Assembly: GCA_947455805.1 (NCBI GenBank)
Contig: CANGSN010000003.1
Location: forward strand, 1-32,380
DNA length: 32,380 bases
Direction of reading: 5' to 3'
Origin: Planctomycetota bacterium
Lineage (GTDB): Bacteria > Planctomycetota > UBA1135 > UBA2386
The notes beneath the pieces are model-generated. The model did no database searches. It was not told the DNA's origin and saw only the letters and a program-made list of their open reading frames with translations. This document shows, one piece after another, positions 22,866-31,263 of the stretch. Position numbers and translations under genes: made by a program. Numbering within the stretch: the first letter of the stretch is position 1; every line of letters begins with the position of its first letter.

Positions 22866-25800
22866 ATGCACGATCGTCGATCGCGTCTCCCGCGGCTCGC
22901 TGCCGCCGTCGCCACCGTTCTCTCGCTCTCGCTCTCGCTCGCACCGCCGCTGCTCGCCCAGAAGGGCGACGCCGCCGGCGAACAGCAGGCCGCCTTCCAG
23001 ATGTCGCCGTCGTGGCGCACGTTCCTCGCCGAACGCGGCGGCGAATGGCGCATCGACTGGTGCGCCGCGACCGGCACGCCGCGCGCCATCTACGGCACCG
23101 GCCTCGACCTCGCCGACTGGCGCGGCAACACGCTCGACGAAGCGCGCCGCCAGGCGCACCAGCTGCTGCGCGACCAGGCCGAACTGCTGCGCCTGGGCAC
23201 GTCCGACTTCCGCGAGACCATCGGTAGCCGCATGGGCCGCACGTGGTCGTTCGTGTTCGACCAGTTCCACGCCGGCCTGCCAGTGATCGGCGGCCGCGCC
23301 GACGTGCGCGTCAGCATGCGCGGGCGCATCGCGATGTTCGGCAGCACCGCGTGGCAGATCCCGGCGAACTTCGGCATCACGCCGACCATCGACGGCGACA
23401 CCGCGCTGGCGCTGGCCTGGCAGGCGCTCGGCGAAGTGGCGACCGACGCGCCGCAACCGAAGGCGCCGGCCGCGCCGCGCCTCGTGATCTGGGGCGACGT
23501 GCACCAGGCCACGCCCGGCACCGTGCACCTCGCCTGGGAGTGCGCGATCCGCAACGTCGATCGCAACGGCAACGGCTCGATCGGTCGTTCCTACGTCGAC
23601 GCGACCAACGGCCAGGTGCTGCAGTTCGTCAGCGACAAGCACGAGTGCGGCTTCGCCGGCTGCAGCCTCGGTGAAGCGCCGTCGACGCCGACGGCTGCGG
23701 CCGCGAACACGAACGCCCCGCTCGCCGCGCCGGTGCTGACCACCGTGACCGTGCGCGGTTGGACGCGCACCGGCAACGACGCGTTCGACCCGCTGGTCGA
23801 CACGCCGCTGCCCGGCATCGAACTCAACGTTCCTGGCATCGGCGTCGTCACCACCAACGCCAGCGGCCAGGTGCAGATCAACATCGCCAGCCCGGTGACG
23901 ATCACCATCAATGGCCTCGACGGCCGCCACCACGCCCTGGTCAGCGGCAGCAACCAGCCGAGCGGTTCGTGGAACGTCAATCCCGGCGTCGCCACGACGA
24001 TCACGCTGCTGTCCTCGGGCGCCACGCCGGAGCAGGCAGCACACACGACCGTGTCGTGGTGGACCGACCGCACCAACGAGTTCGTGCGCTCGATCCTCGG
24101 CAACACGCCGCAGATCACCACCGCCAGCGCGATGGCGGTGACGGTCAACATCGCGGACACCTGCAACGCCTACTACACGGGCAACTCGATCAACTTCTTC
24201 TCGACCGGCGGCGGCTGCTCGAACACGGCGTTCTCGACCGTCGTCGCGCACGAATGGGGGCACGGCCTCGACGACCGCTACGGCGGCATCTCGCAGATCA
24301 ACGGCCTCAGTGAAGGCTGGGCCGACACCCTCGCGTTCTACCTCGTCGACAACCCGATCCTCGGCAGCGGCTTCTCGACGCAGGGCCAAGGCATCCGCAA
24401 CGGCAACAACACGCGCCAGTATCCGACCGGCGGCGGCGTGCACGCGCAGGGTGAGTCGTGGATGGGCTTCGCGTGGAACCTGCGCGATCGCCTCGCGACG
24501 ACGCTCGGCAGCCGCCCGGCGGCGATCGCGCTCAGCAACGACATCGTCCTCGGCTCGATCGTCGCCGACGCGACCGACCAGCCGGCGGCGCTGCTCGAAG
24601 TGTTCCTCGCCGACGACAACGACGGCAACCTGACCAACGGTACGCCCAACTCCGTCGACCTGACGTGGGCCGCCAACCAGCACTCGATCCCGGTGCCCGG
24701 CGCGCCGAGCATCGTGCCCAACGACGAATGTGCCGGCGCGATCGCGCTGACGAACGGCATCAACGGGCCGTTCTCGACGGTCGGCGCCTACACCTCGGCT
24801 CCCGCCTGGCCCTGCGCGTCCGGCGGCAACGACGCGTGGTTCACGTTCTACGTCGCCCAGAGCGGCACGCTGACGGTGCAGACCTGCGGCCAGGCCTCGT
24901 GGGACACGGCGCTGCAGATCTTCAGCGGCTCGTGCGCTGCACTGACCAGCCTCGGCTGCAACGACGATGCGTGCTCGAGCCTGCAGTCGTCGCTGGCGGT
25001 GCCGGTCAACCCGGGCCTGCACTTCATCCGCGTCGGCGGCTACAACAGCGCGTCGGGCTCGTTCAGCCTCGACGTCAACGGCCCCGGCGGTGTGCCCGCG
25101 ACGGCCACCAACTACGGCACCGGCTGCTATCGCGCGTCGAAGGCGTTCTACGAGCTCTACCCGAGCACCGGCTTCGACCTCGGCGGCACCTCGATGCGCC
25201 TCGCGCGCCTCGGTGACTACTACCTCGTGCAACCGGGCGGCGCCTATGTCGCCCCCACGGCGGCCGCGACGCAGCTGACGCTCTCCGACGACGCGGTCGC
25301 CACTGTCACGCTCGGCGGCACGCTGCTCTATCCAGGCGGCTCGACCACGTCGCTCGAAGTCTGCTCGAACGGCTTCGTCTCGCCGGTGACCGGCAACGGC
25401 AACTCCTATCAGGTCGCCGCCGCCGCCTGGCTCGCTTCGCCGCAGCCGCGCTGGGGCACGTGGCACGACTTCAATCCGGCCGCCACCGGCTCGGGCAAGG
25501 TGAAGTTCGAGCAGATCGGCAGCACCGCCTATGTCACGTGGGACGGCGTCTACAGCTTCAACACCACGACGCCGAACACCTGGCAGCTGCAGTTCGACCT
25601 GCTGACCGGCTTCGTGACCTTCGTGTGGCCGAACGTGGTCTCGTCGGGCAACGGCTGGCTCGTCGGCTTCGCCGGTGCTCTCCCGAACGACGACCTCGGC
25701 AGCTTCGACCTGTCGACGATGGTGCCGGCGACGTTCCGCACCAGCAGCTACAACGCCCTGCCGCTCGCCCTCGCCAGCACGCTGCCGCAGCTCGGCACGA

Positions 25801-26111
25801 CGCTGACGATGACGACGTCGCAGTTCCCGCCGACGAGCCTGCTCGGCATCCAGCTGGTCAGCTTCACTGCGATCGATCCGGGTGTGGAACTCGGCTTCCT
25901 CGGCATGCCGGGCTGCTACGTGCATGCGGGCACCGACGCGATGTATGCGCTGCTGCCGAGCGGCGGTCAGGCGCAGTGGCAGCTGCCGGTGCCGAACAAC
26001 CCGTCGCTGATGGGTGCGCAGCTCGCCGGCCAGAGTGCGGCGTTCGCACCGGGTGCGAACACGGCCGGGCTGATCACGTCGAACGGCGTGCGGCTGACGA
26101 TCGGCGTGTGA
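22866..26111 (+). CDS. Secreted zinc metallopeptidase (fungalysin/M36-like) with C-terminal accessory domains
   Basis: 1081 residues. The signal peptide is about 1-33 (ending LAPPLLAQ). A propeptide like the fungalysin/thermolysin propeptide follows (WSFVFDQFHAGLPVIGG). A small beta domain with LPGIELNVPG precedes the catalytic domain, where HEWGH (H462, E463, H466) and GLSEGWAD (E483) form a gluzincin zinc site. Then comes a pre-peptidase C-terminal-like domain (about 620-740; DECAGAIAL, GNDAWFTFYV, HFIRVGGYN). Finally there is a long beta-rich region starting NYGTGCYRASKAFYELYP and ending in a module with GMPGCYVHAG, PVPNNPSLMGAQL and SNGVRLTIGV, which I associate with planctomycete secreted proteins. 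It is likely exported to degrade extracellular protein. A huge antisense open frame is a GC artefact. Confidence 0.88.
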   Translation: MHDRRSRLPRLAAAVATVLSLSLSLAPPLLAQKGDAAGEQQAAFQMSPSWRTFLAERGGEWRIDWCAATGTPRAIYGTGLDLADWRGNTLDEARRQAHQLLRDQAELLRLGTSDFRETIGSRMGRTWSFVFDQFHAGLPVIGGRADVRVSMRGRIAMFGSTAWQIPANFGITPTIDGDTALALAWQALGEVATDAPQPKAPAAPRLVIWGDVHQATPGTVHLAWECAIRNVDRNGNGSIGRSYVDATNGQVLQFVSDKHECGFAGCSLGEAPSTPTAAAANTNAPLAAPVLTTVTVRGWTRTGNDAFDPLVDTPLPGIELNVPGIGVVTTNASGQVQINIASPVTITINGLDGRHHALVSGSNQPSGSWNVNPGVATTITLLSSGATPEQAAHTTVSWWTDRTNEFVRSILGNTPQITTASAMAVTVNIADTCNAYYTGNSINFFSTGGGCSNTAFSTVVAHEWGHGLDDRYGGISQINGLSEGWADTLAFYLVDNPILGSGFSTQGQGIRNGNNTRQYPTGGGVHAQGESWMGFAWNLRDRLATTLGSRPAAIALSNDIVLGSIVADATDQPAALLEVFLADDNDGNLTNGTPNSVDLTWAANQHSIPVPGAPSIVPNDECAGAIALTNGINGPFSTVGAYTSAPAWPCASGGNDAWFTFYVAQSGTLTVQTCGQASWDTALQIFSGSCAALTSLGCNDDACSSLQSSLAVPVNPGLHFIRVGGYNSASGSFSLDVNGPGGVPATATNYGTGCYRASKAFYELYPSTGFDLGGTSMRLARLGDYYLVQPGGAYVAPTAAATQLTLSDDAVATVTLGGTLLYPGGSTTSLEVCSNGFVSPVTGNGNSYQVAAAAWLASPQPRWGTWHDFNPAATGSGKVKFEQIGSTAYVTWDGVYSFNTTTPNTWQLQFDLLTGFVTFVWPNVVSSGNGWLVGFAGALPNDDLGSFDLSTMVPATFRTSSYNALPLALASTLPQLGTTLTMTTSQFPPTSLLGIQLVSFTAIDPGVELGFLGMPGCYVHAGTDAMYALLPSGGQAQWQLPVPNNPSLMGAQLAGQSAAFAPGANTAGLITSNGVRLTIGV

Positions 26112-26149
26112 GGCTGCACGCCCTTCCGCGGCCTGCGGAGCTGGTCAGC

Positions 26150-26362
26150 ATGTGGTTCGACGACCAGCACCATCCAGCGTCCTCGTCGTTCCGCGCCGCG
26201 TTCACAGCAGCCGAGCTGCAGCTGCTCGCGGAGTTTCACCAGTTCTACGACTCGCGGACGAGCTCCCTGCCCTCGAGCCGCAGAGTTCGGGACCTGCATC
26301 GATGCAGAGCGTGGACCGAGATCATGGCCATGGCCACTTCGGTCCGGTCGCGCATCCGATGA
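26150..26362 (+). CDS. Possible small helical protein
   Basis: 70 residues, beginning MWFDDQHHPASSSFRAAFTA. LQLLAEFHQFYDSRTSSLP and AWTEIMAMATSVRSRI look like amphipathic helices and the composition is protein-like, unlike neighbouring shadow frames. GGAG is present 9 nt before the ATG. No family is known. If it is not real, the 293 nt between the peptidase and the next gene hold nothing else I can identify. Confidence 0.4.
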   Translation: MWFDDQHHPASSSFRAAFTAAELQLLAEFHQFYDSRTSSLPSSRRVRDLHRCRAWTEIMAMATSVRSRIR

Positions 26363-26404
26363 CCACTCGCTTCTCGGCCGAGCAGTGAAGCCATCTCTTC
26401 CGCG

Positions 26405-26998
26405 ATGAACAACCCAAACAGGCCACCGCACTTCGGCCGCCACGTTCGCGCGATCCCGGTCGTCGAATGGCCCCGCGACGTACTGACGAGCCTGAGCCTC
26501 GACCACGGCTTCGCGGAGGTCGCCAGCCTTCCTGACGACGAGTTGCCTGCGCTGCTCGAGGCGCACTTCGCACCGCTGCGCGAACGAGGCGAACCGATCC
26601 GCGACTCCGTTCCCCTGTTCGGCGGCCTGATTCTCGAGTTCGACGCGACGCGGCGGATCTACCCACAGTGCTGCGGCGACCTCTCGGACGTCACGTCATG
26701 GCTCGATCCGGACGATTCGCTTTCGGGCAAGGCGTTGGTGGCGACTGCGGGGCACCCGTGCCCGGAGCTCATCCGTGAGGGCAAGATGGTGCGGTTGGTT
26801 TGCTCCGATCGGGACGAGCCGTTCGACCCACGCGTCGATCGCGACGTCGTCGTGCCTGCGGCGAGTCTGCGAGCGGCAGTCGCATCCGCCCTGGAACAGC
26901 TCGAGGCGTTCGCCAGGCGACTCGAACGCACAGGCCACCTTCGGGGTCATCCGGGACTGGCGCAGATCCTGGCCGGCCGATCCGACCTTGCTCACTGA
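26405..26998 (+). CDS. Hypothetical soluble protein
   Basis: 197 residues with no signal or TM. Visible stretches are HVRAIPVVEWPRDVLTSLS, ILEFDATRRIYPQCCGDLSDVTSW and, at the end, a long helix with ALEQLEAFARRLERTGH. The RIYPQCCGDLSD block looks like a conserved core, and the general look recalls small immunity-type proteins, but I cannot name a family and no toxin gene is next to it. It converges on the small HTH gene with a 55-nt gap that has a short CCGCG/CGCGG stem. Confidence 0.6.
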   Translation: MNNPNRPPHFGRHVRAIPVVEWPRDVLTSLSLDHGFAEVASLPDDELPALLEAHFAPLRERGEPIRDSVPLFGGLILEFDATRRIYPQCCGDLSDVTSWLDPDDSLSGKALVATAGHPCPELIREGKMVRLVCSDRDEPFDPRVDRDVVVPAASLRAAVASALEQLEAFARRLERTGHLRGHPGLAQILAGRSDLAH

Positions 26999-27053
26999 GC
27001 CGGCCGAGGAGGCGAACGGCAGAGGGCAGCGACCGCGGGCGTGCTCGCGGGCG

Positions 27054-27290
27054 CTACGCGGGATCAGGCGGCGCCGCCTTCCACGTCTCAGGCTTCCTCC
27101 GGCGATCGCGCTCGAACGGCTTACCGGCGCACTGGGCAAGGCCTCGTAGCTGCAGCGTGATCAGGTGGGCCTCCACCGCCTGCTTGTCGATCCCGGTCTG
27201 CGCCGCGATCTGGTCCACCGAGAGCATGTTGTGCGCGGCTCGCAGCGCGCTCAGCACACGGGACACGGCATTCTGGTCGCCCTCCTGCAT
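27054..27290 (-). CDS. Small winged-helix/HTH-like protein
   Basis: 78 residues. SVDQIAAQTGIDKQAVEAHLITLQLRGLAQ is a clear helix-turn-helix followed by a turn, as in small MarR/ArsR-like or type IV winged-helix domains. The preceding NAVSRVLSALRAAHNML would be helix 1. The C-terminal tail is basic and Trp-containing. On the minus strand, TACGGT-GGGGGA-ATG provides both a TANNNT hexamer at 6 nt and a possible ribosome site. It may be a DNA-binding regulator; the target is unknown, though the divergent lipoprotein pair is an obvious candidate. Confidence 0.6.
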   Translation of the reverse strand: MQEGDQNAVSRVLSALRAAHNMLSVDQIAAQTGIDKQAVEAHLITLQLRGLAQCAGKPFERDRRRKPETWKAAPPDPA

Positions 27291-27296
27291 TCCCCC

Positions 27297-27302
27297 ACCG
27301 TA
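27297..27302 (-). promoter_or_regulatory. -10-like hexamer TACGGT 6 nt before the small HTH gene
   Basis: Read on the minus strand, TACGGT is followed by GGGGGA and the ATG at 27290. It matches TANNNT-N6-start. The G-rich spacer may alternatively be a ribosome site of a leadered mRNA. Confidence 0.35.
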
Positions 27303-27529
27303 CGCAAGGCCTCACAGCGTTCCAGCCGCTCGTCGCAGGCGCTGGCTCTCGCTGCGGCGCAAGCCGCTCGTGTCCGCTGCTTCCGATGCGCAGCGCACGG
27401 CCAGACGCCGAGGGGCCGTTTGGTGCTTCGCATCACGGTCCGTATCGTGAGCAAGGCGGACGGTCGCCCCCAGCTGAGCGGGCAACCCATCTTGACATGC
27501 ATCGATGTCGAGGACCCGCGCGGGCCCCC

Positions 27530-27557
27530 TCGACTCGTAGATGGGAACCTGTATCAT
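27530..27557 (+). promoter_or_regulatory. Promoter-like TCGACT-N16-TATCAT before the twin lipoprotein genes
   Basis: TATCAT (27552-27557, 5 of 6 to the -10 consensus) lies exactly 6 nt before the ATG at 27564. TCGACT (27530-27535) is a partial -35 at 16 nt. Further upstream, GACAT-N6-ATGTC (27494-27509) is an inverted repeat overlapping a TTGACA and could be an operator. Apart from these, the 273-nt gap between the small HTH gene and the lipoproteins holds nothing I recognise. Confidence 0.45.
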
Positions 27558-27563
27558 GCAGAG

Positions 27564-27944
27564 ATGCAGATGCCTCTTTGGTTGTCGAGGTTCGTGAGAA
27601 CGATAGTGATATGCACGCTACCGCTCGCGACTTCGTGCTCTCTCCGCCTTGCGGACTTCAACGCAATATCGACCCGCAACGTCAATCTCGATCAGATCGA
27701 CCTCGACAGTGTGCCCGGCAAGCGCGTTGTCGGCACCTCGACGCGCTTCATCTTCTTGTTCATCCCATTTGGTCTGCCGACACTCGAGGAAGCGGTGGAT
27801 GATGCTCTCGACTCCGGTGGAGGCGACCTGATGACCGACACGGCGGTCTACAGCACTGGATGGTGGTTCCTCGTGGGCACGACTTCGATCGAGGTGCGCG
27901 GCTCGGTGGTAGACACGAAGAAGGCAAGGCGAGGGGGATCTTGA
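27564..27944 (+). CDS. Small lipoprotein, copy 1 of a tandem paralogous pair
   Basis: 126 residues. Signal with lipobox ATSC (within ICTLPLATSC). The mature part begins SLRLADFNAISTRNVNLD and has FIFLFIPFGLPTLEEAVDDAL followed by SGGGDLMTDTAVYSTGWWF and a C-terminal beta strand. The block TLEEAVDDAL-GGGD-MTD is shared with the next gene and recalls small lipoproteins seen in various Proteobacteria, function unknown. The ATG at 27564 is preceded by TATCAT at 6 nt; an ATG at 27570 is the alternative. The stop overlaps the next start by one base. Base composition is lower in G+C than the neighbourhood. Confidence 0.7.
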   Translation: MQMPLWLSRFVRTIVICTLPLATSCSLRLADFNAISTRNVNLDQIDLDSVPGKRVVGTSTRFIFLFIPFGLPTLEEAVDDALDSGGGDLMTDTAVYSTGWWFLVGTTSIEVRGSVVDTKKARRGGS

Positions 27945-28300
27945 TGTCATACCGACTTTGCACCGCAGTCTTGAGCACATTGCTGCTATCCGGCTGCGTC
28001 GTCCATCACGGCGACTTCACCGTACTCTCCAACAAGCTTGTGCGCCTTTCCGACTTCAACGTGTCGAAGGCTGAACGCCAGAAGGGCGTCGAGGGTACCG
28101 ACCAGCTGCACATCATCATTCTCTTCCCTACCAAGGGCAACACCACCCTGGAAGAGGCTGTAGATGACGCTCTCGCGAAGGGCGGTGGAGATGTGATGAC
28201 GGATGCGACCGTACGGCGATGGTTCTGGTACATTCCATACATCTATGGGCAGGAGGGTTGGTCCGTCACCGGAGACGTCATCAAGACGCGACGCAACTGA
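27944..28300 (+). CDS. Small lipoprotein, copy 2 of a tandem paralogous pair
   Basis: 118 residues from an ATG whose A is the last base of the preceding TGA, with GAGGGGG about 7 nt upstream. The lipobox is LSGC. The mature part has LVRLSDFNVSKAERQKGVEG, LHIIILFPTKGNTTLEEAVDDAL, KGGGDVMTDATV and the aromatic WFWYIPYIYGQEGWSVTGDV. It shares the core block with copy 1 but differs in the flanks. It is probably outer-membrane or periplasmic. The coupled pair may form a hetero-oligomer (inference). The 245 nt that follow hold no gene or clear hairpin. Confidence 0.72.
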   Translation: MSYRLCTAVLSTLLLSGCVVHHGDFTVLSNKLVRLSDFNVSKAERQKGVEGTDQLHIIILFPTKGNTTLEEAVDDALAKGGGDVMTDATVRRWFWYIPYIYGQEGWSVTGDVIKTRRN

Positions 28301-28545
28301 CCTGATACGGCTCCAGGAGCGATTTGGCTCAGCGTCTGGCGTGCCGGCAAGCGGCTCGACCGCCTGCGCCAACCAAGTCAGCAATGGCGAAGACGGCGAA
28401 GAGCACGAGGGACGGCGTCTCAACACCAACGCTGTGCGCTCTCCCGACCCGCTCGCTGCGAACACCGCCACAACGCGCCTGAGCCCCCAGTGGAACACCC
28501 CCCCACAACCTCGACGCCACACAGCCCCGCGCGCACGATGGAGCG

Positions 28546-31260
28546 ATGCGCCACCTCGCCCTCCCGCTCGCGGGCCTCGCGTTCGTCGCCTGCCTCGGCT
28601 CGGACCCGCAGCGACCAGCCGCCCCGCGCGAACGCGTTGGGCGCGGCACCGACGGGCGGCAGACCACATCGGTCAACCAGACGCTGACGCCGCGCGGGCA
28701 GCAGCTCGACCTGCCCGGCCTTCGCCCGCAGGTGCTCGCCTCGTCGCCGGACGGCCGCTTCCTCTACACCTCCGGCAAGACCAGCGAACTGCTCGTCGTC
28801 GACGCCGAGAACGGCACCGTGGCCCAGCGTGTGGCGCTGCCGAACGACGCGCAGCAGGCGCCGCTGCCGCCGAACAGCAAGGAGCAGAAGCCCGACAAGG
28901 ACGGCCAGGCCAGCTACACCGGCCTGTGTGTCGCTGCCGACGGCCGCACGCTGTGGCTCGCCAACGTGCGCGGCTCGATCAAGGTGTTCACCGTCGACGA
29001 AGCCGGAGTCGTCAAGCCGTCGCACAGCCTGCCGCTGCCGAAGGCGAACGCGCCGCGGCGCGACGAGGAGATCCCGAGCGGGCTCGCGCTGACCCCCGAC
29101 GGCGAACGGCTGCTCGTCTGCGGCAACCTGAGCAACCGCCTGCTCGAGATCGACGCGAAGACCGGTGTACTGCGCCGCAGCTTCGAGGTCGGCGTGGCGC
29201 CGTACGACGTCGTGCTGGTCGGCGACCGCGCGTTCGTCAGCAACCAGGGCGGTCGGCGGCCGGAGGCAGGCGACCTCACCGGCCCGGCCGGCCGCGGCAC
29301 CGTCGTGCGCGTCGATCCCGTGCGCCACATCGCCAGCGAAGGCAGCGTCACCGTCGTCGATCTGGCGCGCGGCAGCGTGCTGCGCGAGACGCGCACCGGC
29401 CTGCACGCCAGCGACCTCGCCGTGGCGCCGGGCGGCGCGTTCGTCGTCTGCGCCAACGCCGGCAGCGACACCGTTTCCGTGCTCGATCGCGACGGCAACC
29501 TGGTCGAGACCCTGTGGACGCGGCAGAAGCCGAGCGACCTGCTGCAGGCGTCGCCGAACGCGCTCTGCTTCGACGCGGACGGCGAACGCCTCTACGTCGC
29601 CAACGGCACGATGAACGCGATCGCCGTGCTGCACTTCGAACCCGAGGACCGCGGCGACAGCCGCCTGCTCGGCTTCGTACCCGTCGGCTGGTATCCCGGC
29701 GCGATGCTGTTCGACCAGGCGCGCGGGCGCCTCGCCGTCGCCAACGTGAAGGGCCTCGGCCCCGGCCGCCCGCGCAAGGGCAGCGGCATCGCCGAGTGGA
29801 ACAGCCACCAGCACCACGGCTCGCTGTCGCTGGTGCCGCTGCCGGCGGACGACGACGAGCTGCAGCGCCTGTCGCTGCAGGTCGACGCCAACCTGCGCCG
29901 CGACGCGATCGAGCACGCGTTGCTGCCGCCGCGCCCAGGCCAGCCGCCGCGCGCGATCCCCGAGCGCATCGGCGAGCCGAGCCGCATCCGCCACGTCGTC
30001 TACGTCATCAAGGAGAACCGCACCTACGACCAGGTGCTCGGCGACATCACGACCGGCGACGGCGACCCGCAACTGTGCGTGTTCGGCGAGCACTTCACGC
30101 CGAACCAGCACGCGCTGGCGCGGCAGTTCGTGCTGCTCCACAACACGTATTGCAGCGGCATCCTGTCGGCCGACGGCCACCAGTGGAGCACGGCAGCGTT
30201 CGCCAGCGACTACCTCGAGAAGAGCTTCGCCGGCTGGCCGCGCAGCTATCCCGACGGCATGGGCGAGGACGAGAAGGACGCGCTGTCGTACTCGCCGGCC
30301 GGCTTCTTGTGGGACCACGCGCTCGCCCGCGGCATCACGCTGCGCAACTACGGCGAGTTCTGCGGGCCGAAGGTGCGTTGGCGCGACGCCGAGAAGTACG
30401 GCGAGCCCCAGTTCCTCGACTGCTTCCGAGCCTGGCGCGACAAGACCGGCGACGTCGTGTTCGCCAGCGAACCCAGCGTGCCGTCGCTGCTGCCGCACAG
30501 TCCGCCGCACTACGTCGGATGGAGCATGGAGACCCCGGACCAGTATCGCGCCGACGTCGTGATCGACGAGCTGGCGCAGTTCGAGGCGAAGGGCGAGTTC
30601 CCGCAGCTGGTGCTGATCTGCCTGCCGAACGACCACACCAGCGGCACCAAGGCCGGCTGCCCGACGCCGGCGGCGTGCATGGCCGACAACGACCTCGCGT
30701 TCGGCCGCATCGTCGAGGCGCTGTCGAAGTCGCGCTTCTGGCCGCAGATGGCGATCTTCGGCATCGAGGACGATCCGCAGGCCGGCTGGGACCACCGCAG
30801 CGGCTACCGCACGACCTGCTACGTCGCGAGCCCGTTCGCGCGCCGCGGAGTGACGGTGTCGACGCAGTACAACACCACCAGCGTCCTGCGCACGATGGAG
30901 CAGATCCTCGGCATCCCGCCGATGAACGTGTTCGACGCCAGCGCCGAGCCGATGTTCGACTGCTTCACCGAGACGCCCGACCTGACGCCGTTCACGGCGC
31001 TGCCGACCAACGTGCCGCTCGACACGATGAACCCGCAGCCGACGTCGCTGATCGACCGCCAGCTGCGCGACGACGCCGCGGTGTCGGCGACGCTGAACTT
31101 CGCCGAGATCGACCGTGCGCCCGAGGACGTGCTGAACCGCATCCTGTGGCGCGCGATGCGCGGCTCGGTGGCGCCCTATCCGGAGTGGGCGATCACCAGC
31201 GGCGACGACGACGAGGAGGAAGAAGAGGAGGAGCGGCGGCGCGCGGCGGCGACGAAGTGA
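28546..31260 (+). CDS. YVTN-type beta-propeller fused to an alkaline-phosphatase-superfamily phosphoesterase
   Basis: 904 residues. A short signal (MRHLALPLAGLAFVAC) suggests export, perhaps as a lipoprotein. Residues 60-400 are a YVTN/NHL-like propeller: SPDGRFLYTSGKTSELLVVD, GLALTPDGERLLVCGN, DRAFVSNQGG, DLAVAPGGAFVVCANAGSDT and DADGERLYVANGTMN. The catalytic part starts with RHVVYVIKENRTYDQVLGD (about 483 on), as in phospholipase C-like phosphoesterases. It includes CLPNDHTSGT (about 695) and FGIEDDPQAGWDHRSGY (about 735-750), which supply metal ligands. The protein ends in a very acidic run (GDDDEEEEEEE) then basic residues. The substrate is unknown. GGAG sits close before the ATG. It ends 3 nt before the convergent beta-helix gene. 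Confidence 0.87.
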   Translation: MRHLALPLAGLAFVACLGSDPQRPAAPRERVGRGTDGRQTTSVNQTLTPRGQQLDLPGLRPQVLASSPDGRFLYTSGKTSELLVVDAENGTVAQRVALPNDAQQAPLPPNSKEQKPDKDGQASYTGLCVAADGRTLWLANVRGSIKVFTVDEAGVVKPSHSLPLPKANAPRRDEEIPSGLALTPDGERLLVCGNLSNRLLEIDAKTGVLRRSFEVGVAPYDVVLVGDRAFVSNQGGRRPEAGDLTGPAGRGTVVRVDPVRHIASEGSVTVVDLARGSVLRETRTGLHASDLAVAPGGAFVVCANAGSDTVSVLDRDGNLVETLWTRQKPSDLLQASPNALCFDADGERLYVANGTMNAIAVLHFEPEDRGDSRLLGFVPVGWYPGAMLFDQARGRLAVANVKGLGPGRPRKGSGIAEWNSHQHHGSLSLVPLPADDDELQRLSLQVDANLRRDAIEHALLPPRPGQPPRAIPERIGEPSRIRHVVYVIKENRTYDQVLGDITTGDGDPQLCVFGEHFTPNQHALARQFVLLHNTYCSGILSADGHQWSTAAFASDYLEKSFAGWPRSYPDGMGEDEKDALSYSPAGFLWDHALARGITLRNYGEFCGPKVRWRDAEKYGEPQFLDCFRAWRDKTGDVVFASEPSVPSLLPHSPPHYVGWSMETPDQYRADVVIDELAQFEAKGEFPQLVLICLPNDHTSGTKAGCPTPAACMADNDLAFGRIVEALSKSRFWPQMAIFGIEDDPQAGWDHRSGYRTTCYVASPFARRGVTVSTQYNTTSVLRTMEQILGIPPMNVFDASAEPMFDCFTETPDLTPFTALPTNVPLDTMNPQPTSLIDRQLRDDAAVSATLNFAEIDRAPEDVLNRILWRAMRGSVAPYPEWAITSGDDDEEEEEEERRRAAATK

Positions 31261-31263
31261 TCG

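Noticed and set aside
22698-25925. Over 1000-codon minus-strand open frame opposite the metallopeptidase
   Set aside because: The plus strand has a signal peptide and HEWGH zinc site. The antisense product is low-complexity Arg/Val/Ala.
25967-26566. 199-codon minus-strand open frame across the gap after the peptidase gene
   Set aside because: It overlaps the end of the peptidase and the start of the 26405 gene, and its composition is shadow-like.
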